64,000 nucleotides of DNA from Suillus spraguei (Eukaryota > Basidiomycota > Agaricomycetes > Boletales > Suillaceae). The DNA is taken from positions 62,001-126,000 of the forward strand of contig JABCPU010000081.1 in assembly GCA_016800925.1 (NCBI GenBank), written 5' to 3'. This document shows, piece after piece, positions 36,275 through 47,000 of the stretch. Position 1 is the stretch's first letter; the number at the start of each line of letters is the position of its first letter. A model generated the notes under the pieces. It was not told the origin of the DNA. It saw only the letters and a program-made list of their open reading frames with translations, and made no database searches. Made by a program: the position numbers and the translations under genes.

Positions 36275-37330
36275 GTCTCAATGCCCTCTCTGTTCCTCGC
36301 AATTACTCAAACCAACACCTGTAGACCTTAGTGCCGACATGCACTGCAGCATTATATGCATTGTGGAGATTTCGGAAAGAATTCAGTGACGGCCCATCGA
36401 CAATCTCTTGATAGCGTCACCGCATACATATCTTTAAGCTCGCAATAATCGTCCAATACTTCCATCAAATCCTCCGCCTTTGCCTTTTTCCACTCATCTC
36501 AATGACTCTCATGATATCCGGTGTCCACTTCCCAAGCTTACCCCTCCACTTTACGTCCCAACATCATATCTCACGAGGCCTTCCCACATTGAACCATGCA
36601 TGCATCATCCCCCGTCCGAACATCCAGTCGCAAATAATTTCCCCGGCGTAGCACCCACATGTCCCCATCCCCTTCTTCTAGATACCACACACGGCGAACA
36701 GCCAACGCAAATATCAAATCCACTGACAGGCCAAAAATCCCACTTTTCACGTTCATGGTACCGGTTACTGTAGATAGCTCACGGCCATTCTATTTAGTTC
36801 ATGGCCACTTTACTGTACTTAACATTCCACCGATGTATTCCGTCACACATGGACCAGCTTGTTCTGATGATTGCGGATTCATTATGTTCATTGACACTCG
36901 TACCGACAGCAATCTCACCTTATACTATTACTACAGTAGGTACTCATATATGGCTTAGGGCTGTGTACTATTTTTCTCGTCGAATCATCGCTAGTACCCA
37001 GCTCTCTGCTTCCGTCATTTGTACCTTTCGCTCATTGAGCGACCGTTACACTTCCACAACGCCCTGATGCACCCAAAGGCACGCTTTACTCCTTCACAAA
37101 GCGCACCTATGTCCTTCGAAATGCCCAAATTTCAGCCAAGAGCCCTAAACGAACGTTCAGCACGGCTAGAGCTCTCACGATGCTAGAGAATGTCTCGGTC
37201 AGAACAACGGACCGTCGGCCAGGAATACAAACTAACGTTGCACATGGTCGCTGCTTGTGTGGTACATGTCATACCCCAGTAAGGATGGTGTTGATATATT
37301 TCTGTTTTCTACTGGCAAAACTACAAAAAG
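36275..37330. other. Spacer between convergent NLR1 and NADAR1
   Basis: No gene. Similar to 49,291-50,704, with many indels. Shared pieces include 'ggcgtagcacccac' and 'ttcatggccactttactgtact' near 36,650 and 36,800. It should carry both 3' ends. Confidence 0.55.
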
Positions 37331-38563
37331 TTAGAGAAGCGTAAAGTCAAGGAGGGCATCAACGAACCTCGCGTAGCCCAGCGTCAACAAGAGACGCTGA
37401 CTGCCATGCCTGTGGGAACAAAGAAGAAACGCTGTGATGCTTGGAATTGAGGTTGAGGTAGTACTGCCGAAGGCGTGCTTCTTCCCATGCCGAGCAAAAC
37501 AACGGAACAGCGTTGCAAGGTTTGGATTGGGGGTTTTCCGGCTGTCGCAACAACCAGCGACGTCAGTTCTTGCAACGAAAACCGGGAGGCACCCTATTTG
37601 GTTTGTCATCGTGTCCTTTACGTCGGGGTAATTATGGATGTTTGTGAATGAATACTCACTAAGCTCATCACGCACTCTCTCCAGTGCTTTTCTCAGTTCA
37701 TTATGTCCAGAGCTATCAGCACCAATCCATAAGAAGTCCTTTGGGGAGTCCTATCCACGAGATCAAAGATAAAAAAAAATACCGAAGATAACTTATTTAC
37801 CTCGACCAGTTCAGCATAAGCAGTGCCAAGAAGCAAGACCTTTAGATATGTGTGCAGAGTGCTCTTGAGCCGAAGTGTGACTTCCATCTGCGGATCAGAA
37901 CAAAGGTAGTCCTTGTCAGATACTGACAATCAGTAAACTTCTGAATCACCTTCTCAGTGTTTACTTGTTTCCAGTCAGATCGAACCCATTTCTCATGACG
38001 ATGAGCTTCGTCGAACACCGTACTTGGCCCGTCCCCGCACTTACGGATGTGCTCGGCGATTGCTAGCCGAGAGTTCAAAACTGTTCCACCGCAGCCAAGA
38101 GTGTTAGAAAGACATCGGGAAATTAATGTCGTTGACTAACTTTGAAAGATTGGAAGAGATGCTCTCCGGTTGGGTATCTCTTCCCAGTGTAGACGACGTC
38201 GTGCGGCAAGAAATCTGTGAATCCGTGGTAAGGTTCATGTTTATTGTAAAATGGAATGTGATCCCTTCTTTGAAAGGGCGCTACTCCAGGATGATCCCAC
38301 AGGTTCCGGCAGAGTGGTGAGCGGAGGATAGTAAGTCTCTGGTACTCCGTCGCCCCACACACCAGGTGAAGGCAGCTCCTAGCTTGGTACATGCCGAGAG
38401 TAGCTTCAAGATCACGGTGATGTAGACAACGAAGGTGCTTACTTCGATGGTGTTGAGGAGTAGGTTGAGCCCGACGCGCTGTAGATATTGACTGTAACGT
38501 ATCTGAGGGAGAATCGAGACTAAATATGCCAGCAAGTTTCATGCTCATGCGATTGTTTAGCAT
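37331..38563 (-). pseudogene. NADAR1: decayed NADAR-domain gene
   Basis: Homologous exon for exon to NADAR2 (50,705-51,966). Start MLNNRMSMKLAGIFSL at 38,563. Domain start FYNKHEPYHGFTDFLPHDVV and YPTGEHLFQSFK (38,260-38,140), then LAIAEHIRKCGDGPS (about 38,060), MEVTLRLK (about 37,890) and the end DSPKDFLWIGADSSGHNELR (about 37,750). Decay signs: exon 3 begins TTTTGAAC where copy 2 has TTTTTGGAC (1-nt loss, frameshift). The conserved WGIGADGSGRNELG has lost one Gly codon and has G-to-S, R-to-H and G-to-R changes. TNFSPH became TDFLPH and TSEH became TGEH. The C-terminal exon is shifted. It is probably nonfunctional, though a splice change could partly rescue it. Confidence 0.75.
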
Positions 38564-38883
38564 TTCAAGCAGGACAACAGCAACAGCGGAGATTGCGTAG
38601 AGTATTTTGGTAAACTTTGATGGGCGATCGAGTCAAAAGTCCAGTTGAGAAACCGAAACAGGTTTGCTGGTCCAGAGGTTTTTATATGCCTTCAAGAACG
38701 CTACCTTGTCGGAACGTACTTAACAGGGACGAGTATTTTGGATGGAAGTGTGTAGCCCGTATGCAGTGGATCCTGTGATGTATTCCAACCTGGGAGACTC
38801 CGTCATCAATTAAGGTCGGGAGGTAGTCTGTATGGAAGGGGCTTGGAAAGCAGTGAGCTTATTAAACAGCTTCATGTAGGAGA

Positions 38884-39325
38884 GTATGTGCGTTGACGAC
38901 GTTGATGTGTTTAGTACCGGTGCGATGAGGAGAAGAGTGTTGAATTGAAGTTAGTACAGCCGACCTACGATCGAACAGACATCCAGTCAAGTCACCGAGA
39001 GAAGCAGCTTTATATATAGTCGTTTGTACAGACGCTATAAAGAAGTGAGAATTGATATGTATGCCTAATTGGAACCTTTGCTGCGATGGTATCTGATCGA
39101 GTGCCCGACAATGTTAGATTAAGCTGCGGTCAAATTGCGGATGCTATAAAGAACCTGCCTTTCCTTCGGAACAACATGACCTGTACTACGTATTGATCAG
39201 AACCATTCAATTGGACGATTAGTTTCTTTCTTCTGCAAGTCTTTATATAAATCATGTAGAACCCTTCCGACTGATTCTGATCCTTAACTGCTATTCACAA
39301 TGTGAAGAGGTGACTCAATTCACAA
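38884..39325 (+). pseudogene. Promoter and start of third NLR copy
   Basis: The sequence resembles the NLR1 upstream region: 'ttgacgacgttgatg' near 38,890, 'agaaccattcaattggacgatta' near 39,200, TATATAAA at 39,243, then 'gatcctta-actgctattcacaATG'. The ATG at 39,299 is followed directly by TGA, and a TIR element is inserted 26 bp later. The copy continues at 41,108. Confidence 0.75.
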
Positions 39326-39651
39326 TCACTGCGGAAGTGAGAAACTGATCAGACCATATTCCGAGGGAGAAAGCGCAAGTGAGCAGACACAAAACGTACC
39401 TAGCTGTTAATCCGACGCAAATCCGACGTATCGTAGCAAAGCCTTCGTTTGGTCCACAGCTATAAACGTAAACAGATCCTTTTCGGATTTCGCCACCATG
39501 TCTTTTCCGACGTCCGTTTATTCTCTTCAAATGCTTGCTATTCCAACGCTAACTGACCCGGGAAATCCACTCATTCGACGTCTGCATACGATTGGATTTC
39601 AGTGAGGTACGTCTTTCGAAAAATTTCTCTAAGTCCATCGTTCACTCGCAC

Positions 39652-40101
39652 TATGTCGGACGACGCACATAAGATCAAGCTTGAACTACCTTCGAAACTA
39701 CAGGCATTCAGTTTTACCTTTGAAACCAAGCGACCAGGGCCTATGGTGAGTTTTAGATTTAAATACAACCAACTAACTAAGTACCTTTGTAGACAGTCGA
39801 AATCACGCTCAGACGGCCCACCAAGCGGCCCAGATTACTACAAGTTCCTGAACATGTCGACCTCAGCGCAACCGAACCCGAAACTCCTGACCGACTTCAA
39901 GTCATGCGCTGGCAAGAGGCCCAGAAATATAAAGTAAGTACTATGCATCCTTGTAGCTAGGTAATTATACTAACCAATATGCTTGGAAGAAGTCTGCAGC
40001 TGGAACCATGGCAAGGATCGACGCAGAAGAGACCTTCGATAGTAGCGACATGGAGAAAGAGACTCAGGCAGAGTTCACCCACTGGTACAAGGCCAAGGAG
40101 G
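39652..40101 (+). pseudogene. Spliced gene fragment inside TIR element
   Basis: Three exons with clean GT-AG signals: MSDDAHKIKLELPSKLQAF (39,652-39,744); TVEITLRRPTKRPRLLQVPE to RWQEAQKYK (about 39,793-39,932); and KSAAGTMARIDAEETFDSSD to HWYKAKEA (about 39,991-40,103). A fourth donor GTAAGTGGG follows, but no further exon is seen, and the antisense ORF begins there. It looks like the 5' part of a host gene captured by the element. Product not recognised. Confidence 0.5.
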
Positions 40102-40863
40102 CTGTAAGTGGGCTATCTCCGTTTGGAGGGTTTTGACCAAAGTCACTGTCGATTCTAGCTCCCTGGTAAGTTTCTCATTCTCCGTGATCATGTGCTGATA
40201 TAATTGCTGATTCGCTTCTTCTAAACTTCCCATCCTAGCAGTGAGGTTTGAAACCGAGTTCTGAAGCTCGTACCCCGCAGAATCGTGATAAAGAGGTCCG
40301 TGTTTGAAGCCTAGGTGTGGCATCATATGGGGCTGATGATGTGCAGGACCCGAAAGCTGACCGTAGTTGCCTCCAGGTCCAAGAGAGGGTGCGCGAGACC
40401 CGGAGGACTCGCTTCCCGAGAACGGATTGCGAGAGTTGTGTCCCAGGTATGGTGTCCCGCCCTGAAACGACGGAGTGGCTAAATTTTGCGATACGCTAGG
40501 GGGACGCATTATATGGGATGGTGTTCGATATTCCTGCGCCGGCGGCTTGGCGGCTTCAGCCTGAGGCGGTCTACTGAAAAACTCATCCACCTGTGGCAGC
40601 GCATGACCGCCAGCATTCGATAGCGGGGTTCCTGGAGTCAGCAGAGGCGGAAACTGGTATGGACTCAGGTTTGGATCGTGGCCTGGGGAACCAAACTGGT
40701 ATGGATTTGAGTTCGAGTCGTTTGTTGGCTGATTGTCTTGATTTGGGAAGGTACTGGGAGGAGCACCGCTAGGGCGGCGTTGTGCCCCATACATCGTTAG
40801 ATGGACACGGGGATGTGGGGAGTGGGGAAAAGCTAATGCGAAGCAACCAGAAGCTATCCTCAC
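40075..40863 (-). CDS. Hypothetical disordered/coiled-coil protein in TIR element
   Basis: A 262-aa frame; the more likely start is MYGAQRRPSG at 40,794. It is low-complexity in Pro, Ser, Gly, Asn and Gln (NPYQFGSPGHDPNLSPYQF is an internal repeat), followed by a coiled coil near the end (NSVSNLTARMGSLEEANQQL then NEKLTRELESTVTLVKTL). The last codons overlap the opposite-strand exon, so the 3' end may be truncated. Family unknown; it might be a DNA-binding helper or a captured host gene. Confidence 0.45.
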   Translation of the reverse strand: MRIASGCFALAFPHSPHPRVHLTMYGAQRRPSGAPPSTFPNQDNQPTNDSNSNPYQFGSPGHDPNLSPYQFPPLLTPGTPLSNAGGHALPQVDEFFSRPPQAEAAKPPAQEYRTPSHIMRPPSVSQNLATPSFQGGTPYLGHNSRNPFSGSESSGSRAPSLGPGGNYGQLSGPAHHQPHMMPHLGFKHGPLYHDSAGYELQNSVSNLTARMGSLEEANQQLYQHMITENEKLTRELESTVTLVKTLQTEIAHLQPPWPCTSG

Positions 40864-41107
40864 ATTTGTAACCAGACGCTAATCCGAGTCAAATATGATT
40901 GTATTCAGACGCAAATCAGACATGTGGTTTAGCTTCTATTGTTTCTGTGCACCTCTGGAACTTCCAGTTTTCCAGTGTCGCATAACGGTCTGAATTGAGG
41001 ATCTCTCACGACTCTAACACCTCGGAATCTGTGCCATTTCCTATGTCTGTTTACATGGTCTTTTCGTACCCTTTCCAGATCTGATCAGTTTCTCACTTCC
41101 GCAGTGA

Positions 41108-41985
41108 ATGTGAAGAGGTGACTCATCCACTCAGAGGGATTCTGCTCAAGAAACCCACACGACCAGCAAAGTAGCAACTCGTGGCCCAATCTGTCGATTT
41201 CTGGGTAAGGTTAAGGACAGTGAATGTGACCTTAAGTATCTCAGTGAGTCCACGAGCATCCGTAATGACTATCCTGGAATACGACTAAGATCGGTATAAG
41301 CGCTCGAGGGATTCCCTCAACCGCACACCTCAGGCTGTTCCCCAGAGTGTCTATCAACACCAAATCTCAAGGTACGTAGGTTCTCGTACTTGTCCTCCAG
41401 TCTCTGCACTCTGTCTAATTTCTGGTGTTCAGGCACCGTCTGGTGTGGAGGCCGACACCAAATCGGCACTTCGGGAAACTCAGGATGTGCAAGGCGCATG
41501 CATCCGCTTTCTGGACCTGCAACAACCGTGGTTTCTGTTCTTCAAGACGGACAAGAGGATCTCGATGCTGTTGACGTTGGCAGTTTCCAGGATACAAATC
41601 TCAAACCCCTCAGGATATTCGACGATATTATCGGGAAGCTCGCGGATGTATGGACCCTTCTCTCGATCGAAACCGAAATAATCTCGTTCCACAGGTACAT
41701 CCTTATGCAAAAATGGCACTGAGCGTGTTGTCCTATGCAGCCAAGATAAGTTGGTTTTCTCCCCATCTCCCACAGGTACTCAGCGATCACTTTTGCAGAT
41801 TATTCTAGCTCAAGCGGATCGCGGCAAAGCGGTACTCAATCTTCTCAAGAAGATCTGTGAAGTTTACAACTTCATCACGCAAGACGACATGCTTCACCAA
41901 ATCTCGTCAATGCGCGCAATCCTTGCAAAGATCTTTCAGCAAACCCCTGAATGCACCAATTTTATTCGGAGACCAAGAACTTTTG
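41108..41985 (+). pseudogene. Third NLR copy, N-terminal exons only
   Basis: Continues the copy that starts at 39,299. Recognisable exons match NLR1: RF-LGKVKDS near 41,210; the Goodbye-like exon with SFQDTNLKPLRIFDDIIGKL (41,575-41,645); [17 protein letters not shown] (about 41,697-41,745); and IILAQADRGKAVLNLLKKI with ITQDDMLHQISSMRAIL (41,800-41,930). It is rearranged, with parts missing in exon 4, and stops at about 41,985 where PKS sequence begins. No NACHT or WD40. Confidence 0.8.
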
Positions 41986-42039
41986 TGAGTATTGATATTG
42001 CCCATTTACAGCCATTTTCATAAATATGCGGAATTGTAA

Positions 42040-43465
42040 AATTTGAAAACTTGCGCCGGAAAGAACTTGTTCGAGGTAGATTGATGCTGGGCATAGGTAG
42101 TGCCCTGCGACCTTGTGTCCTTCAATGAATGGACCTAAAACCTCGATGGAAGTGTCGAAACTGGCCGAGTTGTCATTCTCTTGGGATGGGAACTGCACCC
42201 ACCACCCCAGCATTGTGTGGTCAGATATCATGTTGGCTTTCGGAATGCTTGGTTGTGGCGCTGCGATTTGTGCTGGTGCTACGGTTTTTGGCGGCGCTAC
42301 GCTTCATGCCGGTACCGTGCTCTAAGATACTTCAAAAAGGCACCTTGTATGGTACCCAAACTTTGTTCCTCTCAAGCGGATATGGTGTCAGATCTGCGCA
42401 CATCGCAGGGGACAGCTCCGCGAAGACATTGCGCCAGTTCAAAGGAGCGCTGGTTCGTAGAGCTGGGATAGGCTGGAGGTAAGAATAGAGTTACTTTCCT
42501 CGCCGCTGGTGGTAGCAGCCACACGAGCCCGTATTATCAACAAGCGTGATGTTTGGGGTCCCATCTCGATCCAAGTACCCATTTGTGAGACCGAGGGGTG
42601 TTTGCGCAGGGTGTCAACGGTTACAGGCTGACGGAAATGCGATGAGAAATAGGTCGCGTCGAAGGTTGAAGTGTCTCCTGCAGGAACAAGTCGTGCGAGA
42701 ACGGTAGAACCAACGGACACCTTTGGAGAAGACAAGGGTACAGTGCGTGCTAGTTGGGTGAGATCATCCAGAACCGGGTCCATTGCTTGACTGTGATATC
42801 CATAAAGAACGTCAAGGAGACAGGCTTTGGATCCGGTATTCGACAACTCCCTGGTCAGGGCGTGCACTTGAGACAGTGGGCCAGACACGACACAGGCACG
42901 ATCACTGTTGACGCATGTGGCAGAGATCAGAGTATGACCCGGATTTCAGCATGGTATTGATTTGGTCTTCCTGAGTTTGATGGCCAACATGTCTGTTGCA
43001 CCCAGTACACAACCACGCCATGTGAGGCGAGCGCGTGAAATCTCCGGCCTGAGTACCAGTACCGTGTGCTTCTACGACACTGACACGCGGTGCATCAATA
43101 CCGGTGTTCTTTAGAAGTCTGTTCATGAAAGAAACCTGAGAAGGTATGTGCGGATGGGTGATTGAGGTCAATGCCACGGATGACGCCGAGAATATCGTTC
43201 TCTGTAATTGCATCTGAAAGACATTTGAGAACGAAGAGAGCATCCCCCTAACCGAGAGTAGCCATCAGCCAATACGTTAAAAGATTTACACGGGCTGGTT
43301 GGGCTGAGGAAATACCCATGATCTAAGCCGATAAACATCTGCCAGGGGATAGCATTAAGGATTGCTTTCAAAAACTGAAAAAGTCTGACTTACATCTAGA
43401 CTCGACATGACATCATGATTGACTCCACCTGCAATTGCAGCATTGCAGTCGCCATTAATACATGT
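42040..43465 (-). pseudogene. Relic of a non-reducing polyketide synthase
   Basis: Minus-strand pieces in the correct domain order. Ketosynthase: GDCNAAIAGGVN (43,450), [18 protein letters not shown] and [12 protein letters not shown] (43,330-43,250), [20 protein letters not shown] and the active-site motif [13 protein letters not shown] (43,060). Acyltransferase end: VSGPLSQVHALTREL, LLDVLYGYHSQAMDPVLDDL (42,880-42,760). Product-template start: VLGPFIEGHKVAGHYLCPAS (42,130). The N-terminus, most of the acyltransferase and everything after the template start are missing, and frames are broken. Such enzymes make aromatic polyketides; this copy cannot. Confidence 0.85.
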
Positions 43466-44037
43466 GTATGAACGTTTGAATATCAGGTCAGAAGGGCGAC
43501 TATTATAAAAAAAGCTCGTACCTAAATTATGTAATTGAAACCTATGGAATCTGATCGAGAACCTGATATGGCAACAACGTTCGTGGATGGTCATGGACTC
43601 TACCTGCCCGATTGACGGGAATGCATTTAGGTGAAAATGACCATTTGGAAGGAACGCCTGCTTCGTAGAGATAGGGAGTATAAGATGGTGCGGTGGTTGA
43701 TTGTGTAGACTTGTGCTGCTTTCAAAAGGGTTGACTCTGACGATGTTGATAATGTGTTCTGTACTAACGGTGGATGCAACGAGGAGACGAGCGAATGATA
43801 ATGAGGTCAGTAGCAGACTGATGCTACTCAACGGCACCTTGAACCCTATGGCAAGACCCCAGACAATGGTCAAACCCCAGATAAAACTTCAAGCATATAT
43901 TGGTTCAGAATCATTGGACGATTACTCTGCCGAATAGCGCAGCAAATATTTGCCTCGAGGCTTGTACTAATAATAACTTTATATAAGCTGGTAGGTCCCT
44001 TCCTACTACTGATTCTGATCCTCACCTGCTATTCGCA

Positions 44038-47000
44038 ATGAAAAAAGGCAGATCATCGACTCAGAGGGATTCCGCTCAAGACCCTCACGCGACTACTGAA
44101 CCAACAGTTCCTGGAAGCTCGGTATGTGGCTTACGATGATCGCTCGGTTCACTCCACTCCAAATACTGACATTCATGCATCCTTTGTCTAGCACCGACCC
44201 CGTGGCAAAGTCCGTCGGTTTCTGGAAAAGGTTAAAGACAGTGCAAACAAGTTAAAGGGATCGGTGAGTCCACGAGTATGCGTAATAAGTGTCCTGGAAT
44301 GCGACTAAGATTCACATAAGCGCTCGAAGGATTCCCTCGACCGCAGGCCTGTTCCCCCGAATCCAAATATCAATCATGAAAGTGCCCCAAATCTCACGGT
44401 ACGTCGGCCTTTATACTTATCCTCCAATCTCTGCGCTTTCTCTAATTTCTGGTGTTACGCAGGCTCAGGCGGCCCCGTCCGCTGCGGGAGTGGAGGCTGT
44501 CCCATCAGTACTTCAGGATGTTCAAGAAGTTGCAAACCACATGCATTCACTTTCCGAACCTGCAACAGGCATAGTTTCTGATGTACAAGGCGCACAACAG
44601 GGTCTCGACTCTCTCGATAACTTCCAGGATACATATCTCAAACCCCTCAAGATTTTCGACACTGTTATCGCAGAGATTGCGAACGTATGCAGGTCTTCCT
44701 CTCGATCAAAACCAAACTAACCTCGTTCCACAGGTGCATCCATATGCAAAGATGGCACTGGGCGTATTGTCTTCTGCAGCCAAAGTACGTTTTTTCTTTC
44801 TCCCTATCTCCTGCTGTTGCTCAGCAATCATCTGTGCAGATTATTCTAGCTCAAGTGGTTCGCGATAAAGCGGTACTCGAACTTCTCAAGAAGATAGCTG
44901 AAGTATACGGTTTCATCACACAAGACGACATGCTTCGCCGAATCTCGTCGATGCGCGATATCCTTGCAAAGATTTCTGAGCAGACCCGTGAATGTGCCAA
45001 TTTCATTAAAAAATATACTGAGACCAAGAACTTTGGTGAGTCTCAACAGACTGTTGCGTACTCTACCGTCTCAAGCTTCTATTTATCATCACAGGGACCA
45101 GACTCGTAAAGAATGTCGTCTCGGAAACAGACGATACGATCAAAAAGTACAATGACGTGTTCGATGGCCTCATGCAAAACTTCCGGGACCAGGTTGCTCG
45201 GACGTTGTTATAGGCGTCCACGACATAGCTACACACGTCCGTGATACAGGTAAGGGTTCGGGCGTTCCTGTGGCTTGACATATACTCAAATCTTTTTAGA
45301 AGAGATATTGGTCCTTAACGGTATGACTCATGCACGGGGCGCGGGACTAGATACCACAAAAGAATGCCTTGAAGGGACGCGCATGGAAATCCTATCCGAG
45401 ATCACAGACTGGGTCAACACACCGGAGACAACGTTCCACGGGTGCTGTGGCTATCTGGTCCTGCAGGCAAGGGCAAATCTGCCATCGCCCACACGATTGC
45501 TCAGTGGCGCAAAGATGTGGGAGGGCTCGGTTCATGTTACTGCTTTGACCGCCAGCGAGAAGCAGACCTTCTCCATAAAAAGATGTTCTCCACGATTGCG
45601 CGCGACTTGGCTAACCATAATCCGGAGATGAGGCGGGCGTTAGTAGATGCGCTTAAGACCGACGACGCGCTCAGCGACACGGATATCATCCAGCAGTGGA
45701 AGGAACTGCTATTCAAGCCAATGAAGAAGTCGGCTGGGTCAAGTGAGGAACCCATCACGATCGTAATCGATGCACTGGACGAGAGCGGTGGAGCACAGAC
45801 ACGCAGAGACCTCCTCCGCATTCTAGCATCCAAGCATCCAAACCCCGCCGTTCCAAAAATTACGGACTTTCCAAGGAATCTTCGGTTCATCGTCACCTCT
45901 CGGCCACTTGATGACATCGAAAATGTGTTTGACGGTGTTCAGCATATTCGACGCATCTCGATGGACGATATTCCACCAGCATTCACAGAGCGCGACATCC
46001 GTAATTACGTATCCGAGGAGTTGGAAGGGTTGGATTTTCAAGACACAGCGTTTGGAGTCCTCGCTAAGAAAGCTGACGGACTTTTCGAGTGGGCGCGTCT
46101 CGCCTGCGAATACATCAAAGCATGTCCCTTTTGGCTATCCCCAGCGGAATGCTATGATACTGTGGTGTCACGCGACTCTGCTGAGCTGTTGCACAGCATG
46201 TATAAACTCATTTTAACAGATATGATACCCAAGGATACTTCTCCGCACGAGCAGAAACTACGTTCCACCGCGCTAGCGAGATTTCGTTCAGTGATGGGAC
46301 AAATACTGGGCACAGCAGAACCCCTTTCTTTAGCTTCCCTGAACGCCATGAGGCGCCATTTTCCAACGGAAGAAGACCATTTCAACGTAAAGGATGTGGT
46401 CAAACGCATGGGCTCCCTCCTCAGCGGCACCACTAACTCAGATTCCCTAATCCGTCCCCTTCACGCATCCTTCCATGATTTCTTGACGAACGAACAATCC
46501 AGTGGTGAATTTTTCATCGACCTGCAAAAGGCACAACACGACCTTGCATTCGCGTCACTTCGAGTGATGGAAGACGGCCTTCGCTTCAATATCTGTGATT
46601 TAAAATCGTCGTATCTGCCTAATAACGAAGATCCCGGACTGCAAGAACGAGTCCAAAAATGCATCTCCCCACATCTATCATATTCCTCTCGCTTCTGGAC
46701 GTCGCATGTACAAAACACAGTCTTCCACGAGGAGCTCGCAAAAGAAGTGAAATCGTTCTTCGACCACGAACGGGTGTTTTTCTGGCTGGAGTTACTCGCC
46801 TTGATCAATGCACTCAGCGGTGCAGTGGCTGCCCTTCCGCCTATTGCCCAGTGGCTGAAGGTGAGCACACTGCTACCAGGTGGCAGATAAAGTACTCACG
46901 GACAACTACAGGGTCATTCCGAATTCAAAGATGTCTCATCGACTGTGATGGACGTACAGAGGTTCATTCAAGTCTTTGGGGGCATGATTTTACACAGCAC

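Larger units (their letters stand above)
30378..38878. repeat. Duplicated unit A (NLR1 + NADAR1)
   Basis: About 8.5 kb repeated in direct orientation at 43,458-52,290. Shared start 'gaatatcaggtcagaagg', shared promoter, whole NLR gene, the roughly 1-kb spacer ('ggcgtagcacccac'), NADAR gene and its promoter up to 'gcagtgagcttattaa'. Coding parts are highly similar; spacers differ by many indels, so the duplication is not very recent or has been partly homogenised. Confidence 0.87.
39326..41107. mobile_element. 1.8-kb TIR element inserted in NLR copy 3
   Basis: 28-bp perfect terminal inverted repeats (39,326-39,353 and 41,080-41,107; outer bases TCACTGCGGAAGTGAG). An 18-bp stretch ATGTGAAGAGGTGACTCA of the NLR start is present on both sides (39,299-39,316 and 41,108-41,125), with 8 extra bases on the left, so a tandem duplication accompanied the insertion. 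Subterminal copies of CAGACGC(A/T)AATC occur near both ends. No transposase; it carries two convergent ORFs. Confidence 0.82.

Noticed and set aside
38123..38563. NADAR1 exon 1-2 as one long uninterrupted exon
   Set aside because: The frame is open, but comparison with copy B shows an intron between the N-terminal part and the NADAR start; the openness is probably chance.
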